Shown here: piece after piece, positions 54,617-64,000 of the stretch
Position numbering within the stretch: position 1 is the first letter of the stretch
Layout: each line of letters opens with the position of its first letter
Assembly (NCBI GenBank): GCA_037042915.1
Contig: CM073196.1
Span: 620,001 to 684,000, forward strand
Length of the DNA: 64,000 bases
Direction: 5' to 3'
From: Auricularia sp. M13
Lineage: Eukaryota > Basidiomycota > Agaricomycetes > Auriculariales > Auriculariaceae
The notes under the pieces: model-generated
The model's database searches: none
The model's input: the letters and a program-made list of their open reading frames with translations, nothing else
What the model was told of the DNA's origin: nothing
Made by a program: the position numbers and the translations under genes

Positions 54617-57600
54617 TCAGAAGTACTTTTCCAGGAAGTATTCTTTGAAATCCTCATGGCACTGCCCTGACCAGAGGTCATCGTCATCATACTCATCGTC
54701 GAATGCATGCCTAATCTCGATCCTGGTGGGGGAGAACACGCGTGGGACACTGGCCGGGACACGCGACTCGGAGCCGCCAGGGCGCTTTGTTGTCGCGGAG
54801 GGCCCTGCGGCCGCAGGCTCCTTACTCGCACGCGCCTTTGCACGTGCCTCCAGGAGATAACACACCTTGCAGCTTGCATGCACGCCCCTGCCACCGGCCT
54901 TCTTCACGTTCCCCTGTCGGTACGTGAAGCTGCCAGCCGTCAGCATCCGGCGGCACTTGTCGCACTGCGAGGTCGGGCCTCCGGGCGCGCTCAGGATCTC
55001 CAGCGGCATGAGGTTAGACTGCAAGTACATGTGTTCCGCGGGCAGCGGCGAGGCGTGCATGTGCACGTAACGCGCGCTGATGGTGTAAAGGTCGGGACGC
55101 GGCTTCTTGCTGGTGCCGACGTAGGAGCGCGACTGGAAGAGGCTGTGGACACGCGAGAGCTCGTGGATGTCGCTCGCGTTGTAGTCGAGGTATTCCTTTG
55201 GGAGTGGATCGTCGAGCCATTTGTCGTGGGATATATTCTGCTGTTTCGCGGCACCGACGTCTGGATGGGATCGTCATTCAATCCAATCAGGTTGTTCAGA
55301 GTCTCTTCTGTAAAAACCGTGAGCAGCTACCAGTAGCTCAAGAGCTTTGATAGCGGCCATAGCGGCTGTAGACAAGTGCCCGTTATAAGGCATGGTACTT
55401 CGCTATGAAACGCTACAGAGCATGTCAGAGAACATTAGCTCCGCTATGGCTGCGCGACGTAGCGGCAGTATGTCGAGCCGGTAGCACTCTTGGAGCGCTC
55501 TGCAAGAGCTCACAAAGTGCAGCAAGAGCGCGTGGAAGTGCTTCGTAGTGGCCTCGAGAAGCAGGCCGACGGCCCGGATATCTCGGCCATCTCAGGCTTC
55601 TCCGCTTCGTGTTTCTCCGTTCTCATTGTAGGATAGTGCATAGCTCAGGGAATAAATACTAGCATTGAGAAACGAGGCAGATACGAAGGATACAAACATC
55701 ACTACATGTGGATATCGGATAATCACCCATCTAGGCCCTCGGCGCGCGAGATGACGAGTATGGAAAGCCGGAGTGAGCTGCCTCGGATCCACTGTGATCT
55801 GATGGTCGGACGCGCACGGTCGAGCGCGGAGCAATCTACTCTCGGCCATACCAGCTCACAATCACCGAGTCGTACTGAGAGCTTTCTAAATCCGTTGCCA
55901 TCATAGCCGTTGCCGCCGCCGCCGCTGTGATGTGGGCTCGTAATGCCGACCTGCTGGCTATCCCCTGCAGAATAACTCAGTCTACGAATTGATACTTTGT
56001 ACAAGGAAAACATTGCGCCTATCATGAAATACCCCTTTGGGTTAGATATTCACAGAAAATAGGGCCTAGTATAACGATACCGGTGCATCTCAAGAAACGC
56101 TCAGCGAATGACTCAAAATGCAAAAATATCGCACATCCACTTGCAATCAGTCCGGCCTCTGCCCTCCGAGAAACTGTGAGTACCTAGCGGCTGGTTGAAT
56201 GCTTTTATTACCTCTCTCATGTGGCAAGTCTCCTCGAAAGGCGAGAGACTGTGGCAGAACGCGAGCTTGAAACGCCTCTGAGATTAGTAAGACTGCCAGT
56301 GTACTGTCACGCGCGCAGAGCGTGACTCGCCCCACCGCGTCAGCTTCTGTCCGCGGCCGGGCTCGTCCCGCTGCGGCAGACAAGGTATTCACATTTTAAT
56401 CGACTCATCTTACGTTGCCACACACTGTAATTCGCCTGAGACCTTGAATAGCACACGATGGCTGCCCCGGAGCCACTGACTGACTCGGATTCCGCACAGG
56501 TGTGATCTCAAGACTCAACCTGTGACTCAGGAAACCTCTGACTTAGTAGTGACTCGGCCAGCTACCCATGTATATAAGGTCTCCGAGCGTGCCAGTGTAC
56601 GGCAGCGGTTTTGCAATCGGAGAACTTGAGCAACTCACGTTACGAGCCTTTCTGCTCAACCGAAAGTTAAAAGACTCTTTTCCGCAAGCTATCTACACCT
56701 CTCGGTTCCGTAGCTTACATGTACCGCCTAAGCTGGCGGGACTGCAGATTTGGCAGGCTGAGAGCAATACGTCCTCCACCTCCCCGGTGAGCAACTGAGT
56801 CTATGAAACTCAATTTAAGTGAACAGGCGGCGGAGAGCATGGGGAAGCAACTCCGGGCTGAGAATGCGATCCAAGACAGAGCTCTTGGGAGTGAGGCAAT
56901 CAATCGGGCGTTTTGCCATGTTGCCAAAGTACGCGCATACGTTCGAGGGGAGGAAAAGTCTTCATCTATTGGAAGACTAGTAACATGGCGCATACATAGG
57001 TCTCAAGTCGTTCCGGGACCCGCAAACGGCTCAGTTGAATTCATAGACATCCCGGCCACCCGAAATCTGGGCTTCGCATTTTTTGGCGTGCAATGACCGC
57101 ATCTCCATACCTCTTGGGGCATTCAATATATACACTGCATCATATTAGATAGCGGTCGACGAACAGGACGAAGCTGGGACGACGGCAAAGCAGGTGACGA
57201 TGTCGAGCTCCGGGTGCGGCGTTACGATCCGTTGTGTTGATTGACATGTTCCGAGGCATGTGCCATCGTCGGAAGATTGCTCCGTCGTCGTCCGACGATC
57301 AGATCCGAGGCAGCTCACTCCGGCTTTCCATAGACGAGGGCTGGGCGCTGCCGGCAGACTCGAGCAACAAAGAAACTCATCAATGCGCCCGCCCGTCACG
57401 ATGTCCGCACGCAATGTTCCTCGCGATAAGATTTATGAGATTCTATGCGCGGACGCAATCACACGTCAGCAATGTCACAGAGGACTGAGAACAGTACCCG
57501 GGACTCACCAACCGGTGCCATCTGCATGCTGTCACAAGCGACTGTGGGAGCGGTCTCGGCGCGCGATTCATGCTACTCCCTGCGTGGACACGATTGCGCG

Positions 57601-58911
57601 TCAGCGATGTCGCAGAGGACTGAGAACGGGAGCCGGGACTCACCAACGGTGGGAGCGGGCCGAGCAAGCCCGACGCGAGTGGTGTCGCTGCGCGATGTTT
57701 CTCGCGAGCTGATTCCTGGGGGTCTTTGCGCGGAAAGGCTTGCACGTCAGCGATGTCACGGAGGACTGGGAACAAAAGCTGGGACTCACCAACGGGCGGC
57801 AACTGCGTGCTGTCGCGGGCAACCGCGGGAGCGGTGTAGGCGCGCGATAAGTTCCTCGCGATCAGCGAAAGGCGCGGGGGAACAAGAACGAATACTGGGA
57901 CTCACCGATGCGTGATGACGGTGTCATCAGGTGAGGTGCGCAACGGTGAGAGCAACCCCACAAAGCCCTACGCCAGCGGTGTCTCTACGACGGGCGCGCG
58001 TCAGCGACGAACGGAGCGGCAGCTGGAACTCACCAAGCATGCTGACGGCACACCGCCGTTGAGCTAGTAAGCTTTGACGACGACTTCTGGTGTTCATGGG
58101 CTCAGTGGGCGGGGATGTGGGGGTAGGAGGGCAAGGTGGGTTGGGCAACTTTGTCGGACTTTGTGGTTCACGAGGTTGCGCAACCCAAGCGCAACCTAAA
58201 CCGACGATGCATACATACCAGTAGCGGCGAGAGCGGACATAGCGGCCATATAGGCTCTATAGGGGTTGTGAGCACGCCAGATCAAGGCGCAAAGTCTACG
58301 CGGCAAGACTTACCGCTCTCCGGCGCTCTCCGGCGCTACAAACGCTATGGAGACGTACGTCTCGCTACGACTCTCTCCAGACTCACACCTGGCCGCTACA
58401 ACGACTTTTGGTTTTTACAGAAGCTCATACTCGTACCTTGCGCGCCGTGGGCAGCCCGTGCCTTCTTGAGAGACGTGAGACTGTGGACACCCGCTATGTC
58501 GAGCTTCCTGACAGAGTACAGCGCATTCCCCGGGTGCATGAAGGGCTGACTGCCACCTCGCGTAACGCGAGACTTGATGTCGGCGACCTGCAGATCCAGC
58601 ACAAGCCCTAGACTGAGCCCGAACGTGCGCCGCAGCTCAATGCTGTCCATCCTGCCATCCCAAACGATTTTGGGAGTTTCCATGTTAGCGAGGAGGTCCA
58701 GTACGGGCTGCAAATTGTCGCGTCCAAGAGCCTTGACATCGAAAACGAAGACCTCGCGCGCGAGCACGGTGCCGATCGTGATGAGGCGCAGCTCCCCATC
58801 CACGCAGCCAAGGTCCTTCCCCTCGCAGTCGAGGAAAATGTGCTTTGAGGCCGAAAGACTGAGATAGGCCTGCCGGGCTGCCTGAGAACGATTGACCAAG
58901 GTGAAAGACAT
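54617..58911 (-). CDS. RNase D-like exonuclease paralogue, split by an intronic transposon
   Basis: The N-terminal half lies at 58911-58430: MSFTLVNRSQAARQAYLSL, IFLDCEGKDLGCVDGEL, KIVWDGRMDSIELRR, LDLQVADIKSR, ending VHSLTSLKKARAAHGAQ at a GT donor (GTACGAGTATG). The C-terminal half lies 3.1 kb away at about 55261-54617: HDKWLDDPLPKEYLDYNASD (third catalytic Tyr-x3-Asp), YVHMHASPLPAEHMYLQSN, QCDKCRRML, HASCKVCYLLE and an acidic tail ending YFLEKYF. The intact copy at 52444 has its only intron at the same place. So the whole 3.1 kb element sits in that intron, whose natural 5' and 3' ends are still present. Splicing of a 3.2 kb intron is doubtful; if lost, the two halves would lack catalytic parts. 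The first ATG (58911) is preferred; a longer one exists at 58962. Confidence 0.7.
55759..57332. mobile_element. Nested 1.57 kb TIR element with 6 bp target duplication
   Basis: Perfect 31 bp inverted repeats starting TATGGAAAGCCGGAGTGAG, at 55759-55789 and 57302-57332; a weaker inverted similarity extends about 45 bp further inside. The target GACGAG is duplicated (55753-55758 and 57333-57338). Copy B of the host element has the undisturbed site with GACGAG once, near 61060, a direct empty-site proof. The interior holds only short frames without recognisable domains. A 6 bp duplication is rare; it would fit Dada- or IS3EU-like classes, but the class cannot be fixed without a transposase. Confidence 0.85.
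57450..58040 (+). repeat. Internal degenerate tandem repeats of element A
   Basis: Four to five units of about 120-150 bp, each with a core like CACGTCAGCGATGTCACAG, GAGGACTGAGAAC and GGGACTCACCAAC. The same block is present inverted in element B (about 60360-60950). The units contain stretches of open reading frame in several frames, not considered coding. Confidence 0.65.
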
Positions 58912-58962
58912 CTGGTGCGAGCGAGGGAACGTCCAACAACGATTCCGATCGATGCACTTCAC

Positions 58963-59970
58963 CTGTGCTTTTGTCGTGCCGGTACCTATCGGAACATGAG
59001 GCGCGAGTCAGGGGTGCCCCCTCTAAGAAGCACCATGCATACCAAAACAGTGAGACGCGCGTCCTGCGCATGTGAACAAGGGGACCCACAGCACTCCTTC
59101 CGACGGTTCGATTCCCTACACGGCAACACGTAGTCAACATGTAAGCAGCGCAGGTCGATTTTTCCATAACGCGCCTTCAAACGGCCTTTATGCGGTCGTG
59201 CAGAATGACCTGCCGTAGCACGTCAGCCCAGGTTGTTCAACAAAGTATCGGCTGTAGCGGTCGCAAGAAGGAACAGTTCGGAAGTTTTTTTGGAGATGAA
59301 AAACGCGAGTGCTCCGTCATCACGTGCTCCATTTGACGCGATCCCGCCATTTGTGCAATTCGACGAAACGTTTGGCCAGATCCAATTTAGATTTACTGTA
59401 CTGTACTACTTACCGCGCTCGACGTAGGCACGTACTGACGTCATCGGGAGAAGCATGCCTTCCATATTTGGAAGTAAGATCGTCGGAAATGGACGACCTT
59501 GCTTTTTTGACGGGAAACGTCGCACCCCAACGGATTATGCTCAGGGGCAGAAATACCCCAATGGATTGGGGAGGTCTCGGGGTATAAAGGCACGGCGGAC
59601 TCGTGCGGACGCGTCGCCATCCTTTCCCCCCAACCTCCAAGGCTCCACCTGCCTCTCCCGTTTGATTTGCCCCCTCCAAGCGCGTCTATTTTTGGAAAGT
59701 TCTATCGGGATCTTTGCACGCTGCTTCAAATTCTCGTGCTGCTCATCCCCTCTCGCGCACGCCTTCCACTCGGTTTGCGGCGTACCATGAGGGCTTCCTC
59801 GACGGCAGCTATTTGTGCATACTTGGCAGGCAATTGCAACTCGGTTCAGCCTGTTACTACTACACGCGTTGCTCCGTCTTCCTCGGCTGCGTGGGTTCTT
59901 GTCATGTCTCGAGATCTGCGAGTCCTGTGCGGACTCGCATGTCACGAGCTGGCTATCCTCCAGCGCCCAC
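58963..59970. other. Region between the two hAT-like elements
   Basis: About 1 kb. A TATA box (TATAAA, 59583-59588) is followed about 200 bp later by an ATG at 59787 (MRASSTAAICAYLAGNCNS), a frame that runs into element B at 59971. If this is a gene, its body was cut by B; the family is unknown. The rest shows nothing. Confidence 0.3.
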
Positions 59971-61508
59971 TTCTGTAAAAACCAAAAGTCGTTGTAGCGG
60001 CCAGGTGTGAGTCTGGAGAGAGTCGTAGCGAGACGTACGTCTCCATAGCGTTTGTAGCGCCGGAGAGCGCCGGAGAGCGGTAAGTCTTGCCGCGTAGACT
60101 TTGCGCCTTGATCTGGCGTGCTCACAACCCCTATAGAGCCTATATGGCCGCTATGTCCGCTCTCGCCGCTACTGGTATGTATGCATCGTCGGTTTAGGTT
60201 GCGCTTGGGTTGCGCAACCTCGTGAACCACAAAGTCCGACAAAGTTGCCCAACCCACCTTGCCCTCCTACCCCCACATCCCCGCCCACTGAGCCCATGAA
60301 CACCAGAAGTCGTCGTCAAAGCTTACTAGCTCAACGGCGGTGTGCCGTCAGCATGCTTGGTGAGTTCCAGCTGCCGCTCCGTTCGTCGCTGACGCGCGTT
60401 CCGTCGTAGAGACACCGCTGGCGTAGGGCTTTGTGGGGTTGCTCTCACCGTTGCGCACCTCACCTGATGACACCGTCATCACGCATCGGTGAGTCCCAGT
60501 ATTCGTTCTTGTTCCCCCGCGCCTTTCGCTGATCGCGAGGAACTTATCGCGCGCCTACACCGCTCCCGCGGTTGCCCGCGACAGCACGCAGTTGCCGCCC
60601 GTTGGTGAGTCCCAGCTTTTGTTCCCAGTCCTCCGTGACATCGCTGACGTGCAAGCCTTTCCGCGCAAAGACCCCCAGGAATCAGCTCGCGAGAAACATC
60701 GCGCAGCGACACCACTCGCGTCGGGCTTGCTCGGCCCGCTCCCACCGTTGGTGAGTCCCGGCTCCCGTTCTCAGTCCTCTGCGACATCGCTGACGCGCAA
60801 TCGTGTCCACGCAGGGAGTAGCATGAATCGCGCGCCGAGACCGCTCCCACAGTCGCTTGTGACAGCATGCAGATGGCACCGGTTGGTGAGTCCCGGGTAC
60901 TGTTCTCAGTCCTCTGTGACATTGCTGACGTGTGATTGCGTCCGCGCATAGAATCTCATAAATCTTATCGCGAGGAACATTGCGTGCGGACATCGTGACG
61001 GGCGGGCGCATTGATGAGTTTCTTTGTTGCTCGAGTCTGCCGGCAGCGCCCAGCCCTCGTCATCTCGCGCGCCGAGGGCCTAGATGGGTGATTATCCGAT
61101 ATCCACATGTAGTGATGTTTGTATCCTTCGTATCTGCCTCGTTTCTCAATGCTAGTATTTATTCCCTGAGCTATGCACTATCCTACAATGAGAACGGAGA
61201 AACACGAAGCGGAGAAGCCTGAGATGGCCGAGATATCCGGGCCGTCGGCCTGCTTCTCGAGGCCACTACGAAGCACTTCCACGCGCTCTTGCTGCACTTT
61301 GTGAGCTCTTGCAGAGCGCTCCAAGAGTGCTACCGGCTCGACATACTGCCGCTACGTCGCGCAGCCATAGCGGAGCTAATGTTCTCTGACATGCTCTGTA
61401 GCGTTTCATAGCGAAGTACCATGCCTTATAACGGGCACTTGTCTACAGCCGCTATGGCCGCTATCAAAGCTCTTGAGCTACTGGTAGCTGCTCACGGTTT
61501 TTACAGAA
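59971..61508. mobile_element. hAT-like non-autonomous element B, inverted copy of A
   Basis: 1,538 bp bounded by TTCTGTAAAAACC and GGTTTTTACAGAA. Orientation is opposite to A: the GTGAGCAGCTACC-side end lies at the right here and at the left in A. It lacks the nested 1.57 kb element and so preserves the ancestral insertion site. Long identical translated blocks in A and B show they are very similar, hence young or homogenised. No transposase. Confidence 0.75.
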
Positions 61509-62720
61509 GCAACTGGTGTCTGCTGGGCTATCTCACGGTCGCAAACGTCTCTGCGCTGCCGTAATGGCTGTCCTCGCGGACTCGGCGGTCTGATTAAATA
61601 TTACGTCTGTCTTCGGATACGTGTAGGCCGGATTTCGCATAGCTGAACACTGCAACGGCGTCGCGCTCCTACGATGCAATTTTTTGCTGCGAAGCTAGAT
61701 GGCAGCACTGTTCGCAGATTCTGACTCTCTCGGACTGTTCATGAATACTCCAATCGCAATCATGCACTGCGACCCGCGGATCCGGATCCGGATGTTCTGC
61801 GGAGTTTTGAACCGCGACTGCCCCTCTTCCTCTCCTCGAACGCCGTCGCAGTCGCGTGTTCTCTTCCACGAATCACTTAACATTGCATCTTGCCGGAAGC
61901 GCTTTACTATTCCTATGGCGCTTGCGACGCTGTCGCCCAGCCCGGGCATGCTAAGATTTCGAATCCTCAACTTCTGCCGCGTCTCTGCTACGTTCGGGCA
62001 CCTTGTCGCCTCTTCAGATCGATTCTCTACGCCTGGCTCTGTGTTTTGAGCGGTATACTCACGATGTGCTCGTTCTTCGTCGAACTCGACGAACTTGTGC
62101 CAAGCAAGACTCACAGGACTCGTCATCACGGACAGACACCCGGATCAGCCCAACTGACACCTCACCTCTTCTGCTTTCTTGCAACACTGGATACCTTGAC
62201 CAGTCAAGTCTATCCAGCCGTACCCTTGACCAGTCAAGTCTATCCAGCCGTACCCTTGACCAGTCTGTCCAGCTGTATTCTTGACGAGTCTATCCAGCTG
62301 TATTCTGCTTGAGTCCCGACGTTCGACACCAGACTTGGTCAGAGTCAGCAACTTATGCCTATCGAGACCCCGTTGCAGGACCCTCTAGACGCTCGTGTGG
62401 CAAGAGGGCCTCAATGGCTCGGCGGGGTAGTCTGACCAACCAACTACTGTCGGGTAAACACATACCGTGACCACCATGAGTCTTATCATTGACGCTCTGT
62501 AGCGTACAAGCTGCACTGGTACTCTCTGTAAGCAGCTCCCGAGCTCCGACCTGCCTTAGATAACCGGGCACGCTATGTGCGTTCCATTCGGCGTTTTAAC
62601 GCAATATTTTGCTGACGATCTCTTTCCGCTTTCTGCATAGGGTCTTACATTGCACCGCGGGTGCGGCCGCCGGATGCGCGCTGCCTCATGTAAGGCGCGT
62701 CATTACACGGAGGCGTCGTG
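61509..62720. other. Gene-poor region before the aspartyl-tRNA synthetase gene
   Basis: About 1.2 kb with no recognised gene. It contains the 30 bp tandem repeat listed at 62192-62305. The last 30 bp lead to the TATA box of the synthetase gene. Confidence 0.4.
62192..62305. repeat. Tandem repeat, about 30 bp unit
   Basis: Units starting CCTTGACCAGTCAAGTC and continuing TATCCAGCCGTA occur at 62194 and 62224, followed by two shorter, diverged units (62254 and about 62280). Confidence 0.8.
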
Positions 62721-62727
62721 TATAAAA
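62721..62727 (+). promoter_or_regulatory. TATA box of the aspartyl-tRNA synthetase gene
   Basis: TATAAAA, 20 bp before the first in-frame ATG (62747), 53 bp before the next (62780). Transcription would start near 62750, so 62747 is probably not used. Confidence 0.6.
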
Positions 62728-62779
62728 CCCTTCTAGGACGTTCTCCATGGTCCGCGCCTCCGACATCTTTCCCCCTTCC

Positions 62780-64000
62780 ATGAAATTCGCTGACGTCATG
62801 CGTCGGCTACTTCCGGGTGTAAAACACGGCGAACGACGTCAGCCCGATGCTCCTACAAGTCAGCCCACGACGTCTCCCGAAGGACCCGTTTCCCCCACCC
62901 CCTCTGCCACCGTACCACGACCCAGCACGACATTCGCGAGCATGGCGCCCGCCCTCGCCTCCAAAGTGCAGGAAAACATCAACAAAGTCACCACCATGCT
63001 CACCGCCGACGACGGCGAGCCGCTTAGCAAGCACCAGCTGCGCAAGCGCGAGAAGGAGGAGCACAAGCGCGAGAAGATCGCAGCACGCGACCACGAGGCC
63101 GAGGAGCTCGAGCGCCAGCGCCTCGAGGACGACGAGCGGGCCGCGCGCGAAGAGACGCCCGAGCAGCGGGCTCGCTATGGCCCCGTCGAGCGCGCCGCGG
63201 ACTTCAACAACGACCGAGTCCAGCTCAGCTCGCTGACCGCCAACGACATCGACCGCACAGTCACCTTCCGCGCGCGCCTGCACACCATCCGCGTCAAGAG
63301 CGCCGGTTTGGCGTTCTGTCTGTTCAGGCAACGCGGAGTCTCCATCCAGGGCATTCTCGAAACGTCCAAGGACCCCGACATCACCGAGCACATGATTCGG
63401 TGGACGCGCCGCCTGCTTATCGAGAGCGTCGTGCTCGTCACGGGCAAGCTCCAGCACCCGCCGTTCGCCGTCGTCGGCGCCTCCCTTCACGACATCGAGC
63501 TCCGCATACAGTCCATCCACCTCATCTCCGCTGCGTCGACGCCGGTGCCGTTCGACGTATACCATGCCGAACTGACGCCGCGCGACGCCATGGACGACGC
63601 CGACACCGACATCGACGGCGAGCTCAGCGACGCCGAGCTCGAGAAGCGCGTCGACAAGACCGAGCACGAGCAGTACCAGCGCGCGCTCAAGCTGCCGCAG
63701 ATCACGGACCGGACGCGGTTCGCCCATCGCGTCATGGACCTGCGCACGTCCGCGGCGCAGGCCATCTTCCGCGTGCAGGCCGGCATCTGCAGCCTGTTCC
63801 GTTCGTACCTCGACCCGCTGGGCTTCGTCGAGATCCACACGCCCAAGCTACAAGGAGGTGCGACCGAGTCCGGCGCGAGCGTCTTCTCCGTGCAGTACTT
63901 CGGCCGCCCAGCCTTCCTCGCCCAGTCCCCGCAGCTCGCAAAGCAGATGTGCATCTCGGCCGACTTCGAGCGCGTGTACGAGATCGGGCCCGTCTTCCGC
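62780..64000 (+). CDS. Aspartyl-tRNA synthetase, cytosolic type (3' part outside the window)
   Basis: An uninterrupted frame to the window end. It begins MKFADVMRRLLPGVKHGER (62780); other in-frame starts are 62747, 62798 and 62942 (MAPALASKVQENINK). The N-terminal extension is Lys/Arg/Glu-rich (LSKHQLRKREKEEHKREK), like the tRNA-binding extension of fungal cytosolic enzymes. The anticodon-binding OB fold includes VTFRARLHTIRVKSAGLAF and RGVSIQGILETS. The class II core has RFAHRVMDLRTSAAQAIF, LGFVEIHTPKLQGGATESG, FLAQSPQLAKQM and FERVYEIGPVFR, ending just before the motif 2 loop. It charges tRNA-Asp with aspartate using ATP. No intron is seen in this part. Partial: motif 3 lies beyond 64000. 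Confidence 0.93.
   Translation, partial: MKFADVMRRLLPGVKHGERRQPDAPTSQPTTSPEGPVSPTPSATVPRPSTTFASMAPALASKVQENINKVTTMLTADDGEPLSKHQLRKREKEEHKREKIAARDHEAEELERQRLEDDERAAREETPEQRARYGPVERAADFNNDRVQLSSLTANDIDRTVTFRARLHTIRVKSAGLAFCLFRQRGVSIQGILETSKDPDITEHMIRWTRRLLIESVVLVTGKLQHPPFAVVGASLHDIELRIQSIHLISAASTPVPFDVYHAELTPRDAMDDADTDIDGELSDAELEKRVDKTEHEQYQRALKLPQITDRTRFAHRVMDLRTSAAQAIFRVQAGICSLFRSYLDPLGFVEIHTPKLQGGATESGASVFSVQYFGRPAFLAQSPQLAKQMCISADFERVYEIGPVFR

Larger units (their letters stand above)
55306..58422. mobile_element. hAT-like non-autonomous element A, with a nested element inside
   Basis: Ends are TTCTGTAAAAACC at the left and GGTTTTTACAGAA at the right, perfect 13 bp inverses. Subterminal DNA repeats TAGCGGC/GCCGCTA blocks many times on both sides, as in hAT elements. 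Without the nested insertion (55759-57332 plus a 6 bp duplication) it is 1,537 bp, matching copy B at 59971 (1,538 bp, inverted, apparently near-identical since long translated segments agree residue for residue). No transposase is present. A target duplication could not be recognised. It occupies the intron of the exonuclease paralogue. Confidence 0.7.

Noticed and set aside
57445-57915. 157-codon frame repeated at 60479-60949 on the other strand
   Set aside because: It is an open stretch across degenerate tandem repeats in the two hAT-like elements; no domain and no ATG context.
55306-58422. Tried to find an 8 bp hAT target duplication around elements A and B, also assuming an inversion between them
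   Set aside because: None of the flank combinations match, so the hAT assignment rests only on end and subterminal motifs.
59098-59125. GGTTCGATTCC, typical of a tRNA T-loop
   Set aside because: The flanking bases do not pair as a T stem and no cloverleaf could be built upstream.
1-64000. CRISPR array, bacterial operon or integrated virus
   Set aside because: No regularly spaced repeats of the CRISPR kind; genes have spliceosomal introns; the only reverse transcriptase is that of the gypsy element.

Overview
The window is nuclear DNA of a filamentous basidiomycete, most likely an agaricomycete. Genes are split by 42-60 bp GT-AG introns. Several families are typical of that group: F-box/LRR proteins with an N-terminal coiled coil, DUF6699 proteins, secreted DUF3237-like proteins, Dal5-type MFS transporters, and RNase D-like exonucleases with a Cys-rich tail. 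The rest is dense, nested transposable elements. No rRNA gene, tRNA gene or CRISPR array was found by eye. Exon joins were worked out by hand; where the phases could be checked they are reported as closing.

Layout. 0-5 kb: an RRG7-like mitochondrial gene (minus), then about 4 kb of decayed sequence. 5.1-5.8 kb: a broken BCS1-type AAA ATPase. 6.1-11.6 kb: two tandem DUF3237-like secreted-protein genes, each split by a different non-autonomous element (an oversized intron in copy 1; a 2.16 kb element with 10 bp target duplications inside an exon of copy 2). 11.8-15.3 kb: two convergent F-box genes, one with a 21 nt microexon. 15.6-18.2 kb: an F-box/LRR pseudogene carrying a 1.45 kb LTR element (187 bp LTRs, TTTTG duplication). 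18.3-30.3 kb: a pogo/Fot1-type DNA transposon (25 bp inverted repeats, TA duplication) whose transposase gene is interrupted by an 8.6 kb Ty3/gypsy element (726 bp LTRs, ACCAT duplication). The gypsy element carries a spliced antisense gene whose cysteines have Zn2Cys6 spacing.

30.4-43.7 kb is the gene-rich core: cytochrome b5, arrestin-like protein, F-box gene with a frame break, a divergent pair of Gfo/Idh/MocA oxidoreductase and Dal5-type transporter, a SnoaL-like protein, a CCDC124/Lso2 homologue and a DUF6699 protein. A second DUF6699 protein with a Pro/Tyr-rich N-terminus lies at 46-47.3 kb. 48.4-52.3 kb holds a tandem pair of F-box genes, followed by an intact DEDDy exonuclease gene.

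54.6-61.5 kb holds a second exonuclease paralogue cut in two by a 3.1 kb hAT-like element, itself containing a nested 1.57 kb element with a 6 bp target duplication. A near-identical 1.54 kb copy of the outer element lies 1.5 kb away in inverted orientation. The window ends inside a cytosolic-type aspartyl-tRNA synthetase gene.

The core genes look like ordinary metabolism, membrane and translation functions. The recurrent theme is paired gene copies of which one or both are broken by insertions, as expected in a fast-evolving accessory region.
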